Of a stretch of DNA of 64,000 bases, positions 44,578-53,240 are shown piece by piece; the stretch's first letter is position 1, and every line of letters begins with the position of its first letter. The translations under genes were made by a program, and so were the position numbers. Below the pieces are notes generated by a model, which made no database searches, was not told where the DNA came from, and saw only the letters and a program-made list of their open reading frames with translations. The DNA is from an uncultured Collinsella sp. (lineage in GTDB: Bacteria > Actinomycetota > Coriobacteriia > Coriobacteriales > Coriobacteriaceae), in contig CAUFBM010000012.1 of the NCBI GenBank assembly GCA_959023295.1, positions 6,379 through 70,378 of the forward strand. Direction: 5' to 3'.

Positions 44578-47500
44578 ATGGAGCAGGGGACGTTTGCGCA
44601 GGCGCTTCGTAAGGAGGCGGCGCTCAGCAGTACCTTTATGAAGGGGCGCTCGCTCATGCTCAACGGCGCCGTGCTGTCGTTTGAGGACTCCGGCTCGCGC
44701 TTCTCCAAAAATGTGACTATTGAGGGCACGGTGCGCGGCTCGCGCGGCGACCTGTACAAGACGCACGTGGCGCTCGACATGGACGAGCACGAGGTTGTCG
44801 ACTACGACTGCGATTGCCCCGCCGCCTTCCGCTATTCCGGCATGTGCAAGCACGCTATCGCCACGGCGCTGGCGTATCTGGATGCCAGTGGCGCCGAGCC
44901 CGTCGAGGGCTTGCGTACGCCGGTCCGCACGTTTACGGCACCGCCCGCACAGTCAAAGCAGCCCACACACCCCGCGCCCACCGCATCTGCGGTCAACCCC
45001 AATTTTCCCTTCCCGGCACCCGTCCCCACGAGCCCGAGCCTTGTGGCGGCGCTTTCCGATCTTTCGGACGCGCGCATGGACGAGCTCGTGGCTATGCGTC
45101 GCAAGTTCGCCGGCACCATTGACCCCGATGCGCCCAAGGCAGTGCTGGAGCCCTCGCTGGTGCCGTACTACAATCCGCTGTTTGCCGATCGTTTTAACTG
45201 GGCACTCGAGTTTCGCATTCGCTGCGGTTCGGTGTCCTACGTGGTTAAGGATATCGACGGCATGGCCGATGCCTATGTGCGCGGCGGTACGTTCTCCTAT
45301 GGCAAGAAGCTTACGTTTGTCCATGTGCCCGAGGCATTCGATGACGTGTCGACAAAGCTGCTTGACTTTGTTGCAATGACGGTCGCCTACCTAGGTGATA
45401 TTACGAGCTCGCGCTCGGCATCGTACGACTTTGCCCGCAGCGGCTTTGTCGCCGAGCGTCAGTTGCCGGTATCCGAGTATTCCGTCGTGTCCGTGCTGGA
45501 CCTGCTGCGTGGCAGGACCCTGTCCTTTGAGCCTGCTTGGTCGCGGGGGACGACGACGCATCGCGCCTACGAGGTGGCGGTCGAGCCGTCGCCGCAGGGG
45601 GAGGGCGAAGTCCCGGCCAAGCGCCCGCCGCTCCTTGCCGCCAAGATTGCACCGGCGGCGGGAGGCAGCTACGACTTGCGTCTGCCGGCCGATACGTATT
45701 GCTTTGTCGCTGGTGACGCAGCCTATCTGGTCGATACGCGCCGCGCACGCCGTAGCGACACGGCGTTTGCCCAGCATGCGGCACCGTTCCTATCGCACTT
45801 GTTGCCCTGCCGCACGCCGGTCCATATCGCCGCCGACCAGGTGGGCGAGTTCTGCCGCATGGCGCTGCCTATCTTGCGCGACTACACCGACCTGACCGCT
45901 CCCGCCGCGCTCGACGCCGTGGCGCCCGAGCCGAGCTTTGCCATGGCGATCGGCGTCGACGATGGTCTTGTGACCTGCAAGATTACGGTGACCTACGGCG
46001 ATTGGTCGGCAGATCTCTTTAGTCTTGGTGCTCCGGGCAGTCCCTTCGAAGAACAACGCCCCGGCGTTCCGCCCCGCGATACGGTGGCGGAGTTTCGCGT
46101 TATGGACACGGCTGCCCTGTACTTCGATTTCTACGAGGGCGGCCTGGCATTTGAGGAGCGCGATGACGCCCGCCTGTTCCACTTGCTGACCGAGGGCCTG
46201 TCTGCCCTGTCCGAACTGGGCGAGATCATGCTCAGCGATCGCCTGCGCCAGATCTCGGTCCGTCCTGCGCCCAAGCTTTCGGTGCGTGCGACCGTCAAGA
46301 GCAACTTGCTCGACGTCGAGCTGGGTGCGAGCGGGCTTTCAGCGGCTGACCTTGCCATCTATCTCGATTCGTATAAGCGCCACCAGACGTTTGCGCGCCT
46401 TACGTCCGGTGACATCGTTCGCCTGGACGAGGGCGCTCGTGCCGCGTTTGGTCTTGCCGAGGACCTGGGCGTCGATGCCGTCGACCTGCTCGACGGCGTG
46501 TCGCTTCCCGCCTCGAGCACCCTTTTTGTCGACAGCATGCTCGCGCGCACGCCGGCGCTCGAGGCCGATCGCGACGCCGCGTTCCGCCGCACCGTCGAGC
46601 GTCTGGACACGCTCGGCAAGATGGACTTTACGGTGCCCGCCTCGCTCAAGGCTACGCTGCGTGGCTACCAGGTCGACGGCTATCAGTGGCTCGGCTCGCT
46701 TGAGCACTTGGGCCTCGGCGGCATCTTGGCCGACGATATGGGCTTGGGCAAAACGCTGCAGATGATCGCACATATCCTGGCGCGCGTGGAAGCGGGGGAT
46801 ACCAAGCCCACGCTCGTGGTATGCCCCGCGTCGCTTGTGTACAACTGGACCGCCGAGCTGGAGCGCTTTGCCCCCTCGCTTGATGTGTGCGCCATTGTGG
46901 GCGCCAAGGCCCAGCGTCGCGTGCAAATTGCTGGCGTGGTCGAGCACAACGTGGTTGTAACGTCGTATGACCTTATGCGGCGCGATATCGATGAGTATGC
47001 CGAGCAGGATTTTGCCCGCGTGGTGCTCGATGAGGCCCAGTACATTAAAAACCCGCTTACCCAGGTGGCTCGCGCCGCAAAGCGCCTGCCTGCCGGCGTG
47101 CGCTTTGCCCTGACGGGCACGCCCATCGAAAACCGCCTGTCCGAGCTCTGGAGCATCTTCGACTTTTTGATGCCGGGCCTTCTGGGCACGCGCGACTCAT
47201 TTGCCAAGCGCTTTGAAAGTCCCGTCGAGCATGCCGAGGGCGATAGTGCCGCTCGTCTGCAGGCGCTCGTATCGCCGTTTGTGCTGCGTCGCGTCAAGGA
47301 AGACGTGGTGGCCGACCTGCCCGAGAAGATCGAGGATACGGTGATGGCGCAGCTTACCGGCGAGCAGCGCAAGCTCTACCTGGCAAACCAGGACCGCATC
47401 GCCCAGCAGGTGCAGCACCGCGAGGCCGGGGAGTTTAAGAAAGATAAACTCAAGGTGCTTGCCGAGCTCACCAAGCTGCGTCAGATCTGCTGCGACCCGC

Positions 47501-48051
47501 ATCTGCACTATGCGGACTACAAGGCGGGAAGCGCCAAACTCGATACGTGCATGGAGCTCGTCCACGGAGCACTCGACGGCAGTCACCGCATCTTGCTGTT
47601 CAGCCAGTTTACGGGCATGCTCGATATCATCGGCAAGAGCCTGGCCAAGGAGGATATCGCCTTTCTTAAGCTTACGGGCGCATCGTCTAAAGAGAGTCGC
47701 GCCAAGATGGTTGCGCAGTTCCAGGCGGGCGAGGTGCCGGTGTTCTTGATTTCGCTCAAGGCGGGCGGCGTGGGCCTTAATTTGACGGCTGCCGACGTGG
47801 TTATCCACTACGACCCATGGTGGAACGTGGCGGCGCAGGATCAGGCGACTGACCGCGCGCATCGCATTGGCCAGCAGCACACCGTGACCGTGTACAAACT
47901 CATCGCCAAGGACACGATCGAGGAACGCATTATGCAGATGCAGGAGTCCAAGCGCGATCTGGTCAACAGCGTGCTCGGCGGCGATGGTATCTCGTCGGCA
48001 CTGTTTACGCGCGAGGATGTTCTGGCGCTGCTCGGTGGCGACGGTCGCTAG
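44578..48051 (+). CDS. SWIM zinc-finger SNF2/Rad54-type ATPase
   Basis: DNA- or RNA-polymerase-linked translocase of the SWI2/SNF2 group, 1157 residues. An N-terminal SWIM zinc finger (CDCP...CKH: Cys78, Cys80, Cys90, His92), a 500-residue middle region with unclear domains, then the ATPase: ADDMGLGKTLQM (I), LDEAQYIKN (II), LTGTPIENRLSELWS (III), LFSQFTGMLD (IV), SLKAGGVGLNLTAAD (V) and TDRAHRIGQ (VI). The start is set at ATG 44578 after GGAGGAAGTG; an in-frame GTG at 44488 would translate a palindromic repeat and has no site. It follows dnaE but is separated by repeats. Bacterial SWIM-SNF2 proteins (RapA-like or HepA-like) probably release stalled complexes; the role here is inferred. Confidence 0.92.
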   Translation: MEQGTFAQALRKEAALSSTFMKGRSLMLNGAVLSFEDSGSRFSKNVTIEGTVRGSRGDLYKTHVALDMDEHEVVDYDCDCPAAFRYSGMCKHAIATALAYLDASGAEPVEGLRTPVRTFTAPPAQSKQPTHPAPTASAVNPNFPFPAPVPTSPSLVAALSDLSDARMDELVAMRRKFAGTIDPDAPKAVLEPSLVPYYNPLFADRFNWALEFRIRCGSVSYVVKDIDGMADAYVRGGTFSYGKKLTFVHVPEAFDDVSTKLLDFVAMTVAYLGDITSSRSASYDFARSGFVAERQLPVSEYSVVSVLDLLRGRTLSFEPAWSRGTTTHRAYEVAVEPSPQGEGEVPAKRPPLLAAKIAPAAGGSYDLRLPADTYCFVAGDAAYLVDTRRARRSDTAFAQHAAPFLSHLLPCRTPVHIAADQVGEFCRMALPILRDYTDLTAPAALDAVAPEPSFAMAIGVDDGLVTCKITVTYGDWSADLFSLGAPGSPFEEQRPGVPPRDTVAEFRVMDTAALYFDFYEGGLAFEERDDARLFHLLTEGLSALSELGEIMLSDRLRQISVRPAPKLSVRATVKSNLLDVELGASGLSAADLAIYLDSYKRHQTFARLTSGDIVRLDEGARAAFGLAEDLGVDAVDLLDGVSLPASSTLFVDSMLARTPALEADRDAAFRRTVERLDTLGKMDFTVPASLKATLRGYQVDGYQWLGSLEHLGLGGILADDMGLGKTLQMIAHILARVEAGDTKPTLVVCPASLVYNWTAELERFAPSLDVCAIVGAKAQRRVQIAGVVEHNVVVTSYDLMRRDIDEYAEQDFARVVLDEAQYIKNPLTQVARAAKRLPAGVRFALTGTPIENRLSELWSIFDFLMPGLLGTRDSFAKRFESPVEHAEGDSAARLQALVSPFVLRRVKEDVVADLPEKIEDTVMAQLTGEQRKLYLANQDRIAQQVQHREAGEFKKDKLKVLAELTKLRQICCDPHLHYADYKAGSAKLDTCMELVHGALDGSHRILLFSQFTGMLDIIGKSLAKEDIAFLKLTGASSKESRAKMVAQFQAGEVPVFLISLKAGGVGLNLTAADVVIHYDPWWNVAAQDQATDRAHRIGQQHTVTVYKLIAKDTIEERIMQMQESKRDLVNSVLGGDGISSALFTREDVLALLGGDGR

Positions 48052-48152
48052 CCTCGCTCGTTATGTGTTCATTTGCCATGCCGTGGATGGTTCGCCTGCC
48101 TTTGGGCATAAGAACCATCAAGAACATTGGCACATCAGCAAAGGAGAACATC

Positions 48153-48515
48153 ATGGCGAAATTCTTTAAGGACCCCGACGGTAAGCTCATCGCTGCCCTT
48201 GGCGACGACGTTGCGACTCCTGCCGGCTGCACGGAGCTGACCGCAAACACCGAGGACGCGGCGCACGAGAAGCACGTGCCTGTTGTCGAGATCGAGCGCG
48301 ACGGCCACGTCATTCGCGCGCGCGTGGGCTCGACGGAGCATCCTATGCTGCCCGAGCACTACATCGAGTGGATTGCGCTTGAGGCCGAGGGGCGCCTGGA
48401 GGTCCATTACCTCGAGCCCGGCATGAAGCCCACGACGTTTTTCGCTGGCGGCTCCAAGACTGGTACCGTCTATGCCTACTGCAACCTGCATGGGCTGTGG
48501 TCCGCGACGTTCTAG
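48153..48515 (+). CDS. Superoxide reductase, single-iron type
   Basis: Reduces superoxide to peroxide without making O2, a typical anaerobe defence. 120 residues with the full Fe(His4Cys) centre: His41 in EKHVP, His63 and His69 in TEHPMLPEHYIEWI, and Cys110 and His113 in CNLHGLW. The N-terminus keeps the desulfoferrodoxin start MAKFF but the rubredoxin-like CxxC of centre I is gone, leaving one iron site. ATG 48153 follows AAAGGAGAAC. Lies between the SNF2 gene and a terminator. Electron donor unknown (rubredoxin is usual). Confidence 0.93.
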   Translation: MAKFFKDPDGKLIAALGDDVATPAGCTELTANTEDAAHEKHVPVVEIERDGHVIRARVGSTEHPMLPEHYIEWIALEAEGRLEVHYLEPGMKPTTFFAGGSKTGTVYAYCNLHGLWSATF

Positions 48516-48562
48516 GAGCGCGCCCCCGCTCGGGGTATCATAGCTAGCATATGCACATGCGA

Positions 48563-48594
48563 GCGCCGGCTGCATTATGCGGCCGGCGCTTTTA
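48563..48594 (+). terminator. Terminator after the superoxide reductase gene
   Basis: GCGCCGGC and GCCGGCGC close a hairpin with a loop of about 10 nt, followed by TTTTACT. Confidence 0.85.
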
Positions 48595-48631
48595 CTACGA
48601 CAACGACAGTTACGATGGGAAGGGCTGGGCC

Positions 48632-50605
48632 ATGAAGCTCGCACTTGCACAGATCGATATGCGCCTGGGTGATATTGAGGGTATCTGCGGTCGCATCGAG
48701 GATCAAGCCCGTTTGGCCCACGAGCGCGGGGCGCGCGTACTGTGCGTTCCGGCTCCGCTCTTTATGGGTGCTCTGCCCGGCGGCCTGGTGGGCACTGCCG
48801 ACTTTGAGCACGATATGTTGATGGGCCTGACGGGCGTTGCCGAGCGCATCCAAGAGCTCGACATGATCTGCATCGTGCCCGCGGCGGTTTCGTTTGAGGG
48901 CCAGCCCCTGCTTGACTATATGATGCTCAAAGACGGTCGCGTGGTGCCCGCGCGCACAAGCATCGCCCTGCAACGTGGCGAGAGCAACGACGCGCGTTGG
49001 GCGCCTCCGGTGTTTGACGTGGACGGCGTGCGCATCGCCGTGGTGTTTGACCTGGACCGCGAGCTCGAAATGCTGCCGACCGGTGTCGACCTCATTGCCT
49101 ATTTCCAGTTCAACGCGTTTGACATGACCGACCGCGAGACAGCTGCCGTCGCCGCCGTGCGCAGCGGTGCCTACCGCAAGATCGCGTCCAAGCGCAGCGT
49201 ATGGTTTGCCTGCATGGCGCCGATCGGTGCCTATGACGAGTCGGTGTATACCGGCGGTTCGTTTGTGCTCGACGACTGCGGTCGCGTGGTGGCCCAGGCG
49301 CCGTGTTTTGAGGAGAGCCTGCTGGTTCAGGAGATTCAGCGCGGCGTGATGCTCGATGCCCTGGAGGACCATGAGCTGCCCCAGTTTCGCTCCGAGGAGT
49401 GGCTGTGGCAGGCGCTGGTGCTTGCCGTGCGCGACAATGCCCGCGCCCGCGGTGCGTCGCGTGCCGTGGTGGCGCTCGAGGGCGATTTGCCGTCGTCCCT
49501 GTTGGCGGCACTTGCCGTCGATGCCTTGGGTCCGCGTAATGTGATTGGCCTGGTGCTGGGGCGCAATCGCATCTTTACGCCGGCGCAGGAGGAGGCCGAG
49601 GCCGCCCGTTGTTCCGCTGTTCGCTCAATCGCCGAGCGCTTGCACATTCGCACTGTCGAGCGCGATGCGCCGGATGCGGCGCGCGTGCTCGATCGCGACG
49701 TGTCGGCGGGCGATGCCGAACGCCTGCGTTCGCGTGCGCTGGGCCTGATGCTCGAGGATACGGCGCTCGAGCTGGGCGCTATGGCGCTGAGCCCGCTTTC
49801 CAAGACCGAGTACGCGCTGGCGGCGCCCGCGCTTTGCGGTGGCTACCAGGGCGATTATGCGCCCTTTGGCGATGTGTATCTGTCGACGCTCGAGTTTGTG
49901 GCACGCGTGCGCAACCGCGCCTCGGCCGTGGTGCCCCAAGAGCTCGTGACGCTCAACGCGGTAGAGGATTGCATGGATCGCGTGCTGGCGCAGGCGCTCT
50001 CGACGCTCGCCGGTCCGGTCGACATACTCGACCGCGCGGCGCAGCTGCTTGGCGGGCTTGAGCCGGGCGAGGTCGATGGTGCGCTTGAGTCGCACGTAGA
50101 CCGCAATCGACCTTTCGACGACATCCCGATGGCCGCCGGCAAGCCCGAGGCCTGCTCGCTGCTGTTGATACTCGTGCGCCAAGGTGAGGCTGCTCGTCAC
50201 ATGCTGCCGACGGTGCCGATCGTCTCGGCCCGTTCGTTTGCCGAGCGCGCTTGGCCGTACATGCTTGCGTGGTCCGATCTGGGGCTCAACGGCAAGGAGC
50301 GCATGACGGTTGATTCGCTGGCACGCGCTGAGGTGCGACGCTTTGCCGACGACGATACGAGTGACCGTATGCGCGGCGAGATGATGGGCTTATTAGGCGA
50401 GCTGTTGGGTATTTCGCCCGAGCAGATGGAAGAGCTGCGCTCCGAGGACGGTCAGCGTCGTCTGCATGAGGGCATGAAGCGGTTTGAGGGCGAGGTCCAG
50501 GACGCCATCGAAAAAATGATGGGCGGCCAGGGCGGACCGCAGGGTGGTCCGATGCCGCATCCGCCGGTAGACCCCCGACAGTTCCCATTCTTCTCGCAGA
50601 ACTAA
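48632..50605 (+). CDS. NAD-synthetase-like protein, probably inactive
   Basis: 657 residues with the two-domain plan of glutamine-dependent NAD synthetase (nitrilase-type N-half, NadE-type C-half). The catalytic signatures are degenerate. The nitrilase Glu region reads VLCVPAPLFMGALPG without the PE pair, the Cys region reads DLIAYFQFNAFDM without Cys, and the NadE P-loop SGGxDSS is replaced by LEGDLPSSLLAALAVDALG. The C-half still has SPLSKTEYALA and FAPFGDVY-like segments (YAPFGDVYLS). The C-terminus ends in a Gly/Gln/Pro-rich tail. ATG 48632 follows AAGGGCTGGG. So it is a paralogue kept without obvious catalysis, perhaps structural or regulatory; a genuine NadE should exist elsewhere. Confidence 0.7.
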   Translation: MKLALAQIDMRLGDIEGICGRIEDQARLAHERGARVLCVPAPLFMGALPGGLVGTADFEHDMLMGLTGVAERIQELDMICIVPAAVSFEGQPLLDYMMLKDGRVVPARTSIALQRGESNDARWAPPVFDVDGVRIAVVFDLDRELEMLPTGVDLIAYFQFNAFDMTDRETAAVAAVRSGAYRKIASKRSVWFACMAPIGAYDESVYTGGSFVLDDCGRVVAQAPCFEESLLVQEIQRGVMLDALEDHELPQFRSEEWLWQALVLAVRDNARARGASRAVVALEGDLPSSLLAALAVDALGPRNVIGLVLGRNRIFTPAQEEAEAARCSAVRSIAERLHIRTVERDAPDAARVLDRDVSAGDAERLRSRALGLMLEDTALELGAMALSPLSKTEYALAAPALCGGYQGDYAPFGDVYLSTLEFVARVRNRASAVVPQELVTLNAVEDCMDRVLAQALSTLAGPVDILDRAAQLLGGLEPGEVDGALESHVDRNRPFDDIPMAAGKPEACSLLLILVRQGEAARHMLPTVPIVSARSFAERAWPYMLAWSDLGLNGKERMTVDSLARAEVRRFADDDTSDRMRGEMMGLLGELLGISPEQMEELRSEDGQRRLHEGMKRFEGEVQDAIEKMMGGQGGPQGGPMPHPPVDPRQFPFFSQN

Positions 50606-50609
50606 AAAG

Positions 50610-50637
50610 GTTACGCGGTTTTACCAAACCGCGTAAC
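50610..50637 (-). terminator. Strong hairpin with minus-strand T-run
   Basis: GTTACGCGGTTT and AAACCGCGTAAC form a 12-bp stem with a 4-nt loop. The T-run (CCTTTTTAG) is on the minus-strand side, so it would end transcripts coming from the structured element at 50651-50748; on the plus strand there is no T-run. Confidence 0.7.
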
Positions 50638-50650
50638 GAGTCGACGCTGC

Positions 50651-50748
50651 GCGCCCGCCAGAGCGGCAATCTGCCTTTCAATCGTCGGGCATGACCACCA
50701 GGTCAATGCCCTCCTCTTTCAAGGCACCTTGCTCGCTCTGGCGGGCGC
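50651..50748 (-). ncRNA. Candidate multi-stem structured RNA upstream of ruvC
   Basis: A perfect 15-bp outer stem, GCGCCCGCCAGAGCG (50651-50665) with its complement at 50734-50748, encloses three hairpins: GCA-atc-TGC (50666-50674), GGGCATGACC...GGTCA(A)TGCCC (50687-50711) and CAAG-gcac-CTTG (50720-50731). The minus strand is favoured because a hairpin with T-run follows on that side at 50610-50637. No known RNA family recognised; not a tRNA, 6S or SRP RNA by pattern. A short minus-strand reading frame without a start codon (ending VVMPDD) crosses it, so a gene remnant is the alternative. Confidence 0.45.
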
Positions 50749-50885
50749 TCGCTTGCGTATGCTCAACCTACAATTCGATCTCGGCTGACTTATAGGGCTA
50801 GCGTTGTGTTATTCTAGAACAGACGTTCGTGAATGATGCGCGGGGCCTTGCCTTGCGCTTGGAAAAAAGGCGAGGGGAGGTTGGC

Positions 50886-51407
50886 TTGGTCATTTTGGGT
50901 ATCGACCCCGGTTTGGCCCATACGGGCTGGGGGATTATCGAGGAGCGACGTGGCGAGGTTCGCTGCCGTGCCTACGGTTGTATCGAGACCAGCGCGGGCA
51001 GCCCGCTCGCGGTGCGCCTGTCGCATATCGCCCACGACCTCAAGGGCGTCGTCGAACGCTACCGTCCCGATACCGCGGCTATCGAGAGCATCTACTTTGG
51101 CGCTAACGTCCGCTCGGCCATCCCCACGGCGCATGCCCGCGGTGCCGCGCTCGTGGCGCTTTCGGAATGCGCGCTCGAGATTGGCGAATACACGCCCATG
51201 CAGATTAAGCAGGCCGTGGTGGGCACGGGTGCCGCAGACAAGCGGCAGGTTGCCTACATGGTGCGCACGCTCACGCAGCTCGATCACGACCCTCACCCAG
51301 ACCATGCCGCCGATGCCCTAGCTTGCGCCATCTGTCACGTTAACCTAAGCCGCACCCGGGCGCTTACCGGCGGCGAGTTCTATCAACAGAGAGGAACCGG
51401 ATACTGA
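50886..51407 (+). CDS. ruvC: Holliday-junction resolvase RuvC
   Basis: Cuts Holliday junctions symmetrically. 173 residues, normal length, with catalytic Asp7 (LGIDPG), Glu67 (AIESIYF), His140 and Asp143 (PDHAADALA); the His in place of the third Asp is also seen in other bacterial RuvC proteins. The start is TTG 50886, supported by GGGGAGG 6 nt upstream and by family alignment; the frame opens earlier at 50829 but that adds an unrelated N-terminus. First gene of ruvC-ruvA-ruvB, overlapping ruvA by 1 nt. Confidence 0.95.
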   Translation: MVILGIDPGLAHTGWGIIEERRGEVRCRAYGCIETSAGSPLAVRLSHIAHDLKGVVERYRPDTAAIESIYFGANVRSAIPTAHARGAALVALSECALEIGEYTPMQIKQAVVGTGAADKRQVAYMVRTLTQLDHDPHPDHAADALACAICHVNLSRTRALTGGEFYQQRGTGY

Positions 51408-52027
51408 TGATCTCCCAGCTCCATGGAACGCTTATCGAGGCCACGATGAGCTCGGCCGTCGTCGATGTGTCGGGCGTGGGCTTTGAGCTCGGTATTTCGG
51501 GCAGCACTGCCGCCACGCTGCCTACGCCCGGCGGTGAGGTTCGCCTCTATACCCGCATGCAGGTGCGCGAGGACGCCATGACGCTTTTTGGCTTTGCTTC
51601 CAAGGACGAGCGCACGATGTTCGATCGGCTCGTTTCTGTCTCGGGCGTCGGTCCACGCCTGGCGCTTGCCGTGCTTTCCACCTATACCGTGGGACAGCTG
51701 TATTCCCTGGTAATGGCCGAGGATGACAAGGGCATGGCCAAGGTGCCCGGTGTGGGCAAAAAGACCGCCCAACGCCTCATCTTGGAGCTCAAGAGTACCT
51801 TTGCCAAGGACAAGGGCTTTGTTCCGGTCGACGTAATTCCCGGTCAGGTTGCGATGCCGGTTCCCGCCGCCGCTCCCTCGGCGATCGATGACGCCCGCGC
51901 GGCGCTCCTTTCCATGGGCTTTAGCCCTCAGGAGACCGAGGTTGCCCTGAGCGGGTATGATGGGCAGGATATGCGTGTCGAGGATCTGCTCGGCGCGGCG
52001 CTTAAGCGACTCGGAATGGATGCGTGA
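51407..52027 (+). CDS. ruvA: Holliday-junction branch migration protein RuvA
   Basis: Tetramer that binds four-way junctions and loads RuvB. 206 residues: N-terminal OB fold (MISQLHGTLIE), helix-hairpin-helix pair (VSGVGPRLALAVLS, VPGVGKKTAQRLILEL) and a C-terminal RuvB-binding three-helix domain (AALLSMGFSPQETEVAL). ATG 51407 overlaps the ruvC stop (TGATG), and its own stop overlaps ruvB, so the three are translationally coupled. Confidence 0.97.
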   Translation: MISQLHGTLIEATMSSAVVDVSGVGFELGISGSTAATLPTPGGEVRLYTRMQVREDAMTLFGFASKDERTMFDRLVSVSGVGPRLALAVLSTYTVGQLYSLVMAEDDKGMAKVPGVGKKTAQRLILELKSTFAKDKGFVPVDVIPGQVAMPVPAAAPSAIDDARAALLSMGFSPQETEVALSGYDGQDMRVEDLLGAALKRLGMDA

Positions 52028-53094
52028 TGTGGGAAGCCGATGACTCTCAGGACCTGTGGGCGACGCCCGGCAACTCGCCGGCGGCATCCATGGCGCACGG
52101 TGAGCGCATGGTGGGCTCGGAGCTGACGCCCGAAGACCTCGATGTCGACCGTACCCTGCGTCCCCAGCGCCTGGACGACTACTGCGGTCAGGAGCATATC
52201 AAGCAGAGCCTTCGCGTGCTGATCGAGGCGGCGCAGAGCCGTGGCGAGACGCTCGACCACGTGATCTTCTCGGGTCCTCCGGGCCTGGGCAAGACCACGC
52301 TGGCTACCGTTATCGCCAACGAGCTGGGCGCTCAGATCAAGACGACGAGTGGCCCGGCCATTGCGCGTACCGGCGACCTCGCGGCTATCCTGACTAACTT
52401 GCAGCCGGGTGACGTACTGTTTATCGACGAGATCCACCGACTCAACCGTTCGGTCGAGGAAGTTCTGTATCCCGCGATGGAGGACTTTGCGCTCGATATC
52501 GTTATCGGTAAGGGTCCGGCGGCGCGCTCGATTCGCCTGGATATCCCTAAGTTCACGCTGGTGGCGGCAACGACTCGCTCGGGCATGCTGACCGGCCCGC
52601 TGCGCGACCGCTTTGGCATTTCGTATCGCCTGGATTACTACACGGTCGAGGAGCTTGCCCAGATCGTGACCCGCTCGGCGACCATCTTGGGCGTGACGAT
52701 AGACCATCCGAGTGCGCTCGAGATCGGCTCGCGTTCGCGTGGCACGCCGCGCCTGGCCAACCGTCTGCTCAAACGCGTGCGCGACTATGCGCAGGTGCGC
52801 GGCAACGGTCCTATTGAGCTTGATATTTGCCGTCAGGCACTCGAGTTCTTCGAGATTGATGAGCTTGGTCTGGACTGGATGGATATTCGCATCTTGGAGA
52901 CGCTCGCCAAGACGTTCTCCGGCCGTGCCGTGGGCCTGACGACCCTTGCCAGCGCGGTGGGCGAGGACCCGGGTACGCTCGAGGATGTCTATGAGCCCTA
53001 TCTGCTGCAGTGCGGCTTGATGATTCGCACGCCCCAGGGCCGTCAGGCAACGCTTCGCACCTTTGAGCATTTGGGTATCGAGCCAGCCGTTTAG
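52027..53094 (+). CDS. ruvB: Holliday-junction branch migration helicase RuvB
   Basis: AAA+ motor that drives branch migration with RuvA. 355 residues with Walker A GPPGLGKTT, Walker B FIDEIHRLN, sensor and Arg finger region TTRSGMLTGPLRDRFG, and the C-terminal winged helix (GRAVGLTTLASAVGED). ATG 52027 overlaps the ruvA stop. Last gene of the operon; no clear terminator is seen before the fhs promoter region. Confidence 0.97.
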   Translation: MWEADDSQDLWATPGNSPAASMAHGERMVGSELTPEDLDVDRTLRPQRLDDYCGQEHIKQSLRVLIEAAQSRGETLDHVIFSGPPGLGKTTLATVIANELGAQIKTTSGPAIARTGDLAAILTNLQPGDVLFIDEIHRLNRSVEEVLYPAMEDFALDIVIGKGPAARSIRLDIPKFTLVAATTRSGMLTGPLRDRFGISYRLDYYTVEELAQIVTRSATILGVTIDHPSALEIGSRSRGTPRLANRLLKRVRDYAQVRGNGPIELDICRQALEFFEIDELGLDWMDIRILETLAKTFSGRAVGLTTLASAVGEDPGTLEDVYEPYLLQCGLMIRTPQGRQATLRTFEHLGIEPAV

Positions 53095-53172
53095 AGTCGG
53101 GTTTGTTTTGGCTAGTCTGTAGGCTATCGCTGAGCATTGGATAAACATATCGCCATTCATCGGTTACGGGTG

Positions 53173-53200
53173 TTTTACTATTGCGCGCCCGTGCTATGCT
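53173..53200 (+). promoter_or_regulatory. Probable fhs promoter
   Basis: A -10-like TATGCT (53195-53200) sits 16 bp after TTTTAC (53173-53178), 40 nt before the start codon. The -35 match is weak. Confidence 0.4.
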
Positions 53201-53240
53201 GAATTGGTCTTTTTCTCATCCGGTAACGAAAGGACCGCCC

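Noticed and set aside
53095..53240. THF riboswitch upstream of fhs
   Set aside because: No match to THF riboswitch motifs that I can recognise; only a weak promoter is seen.
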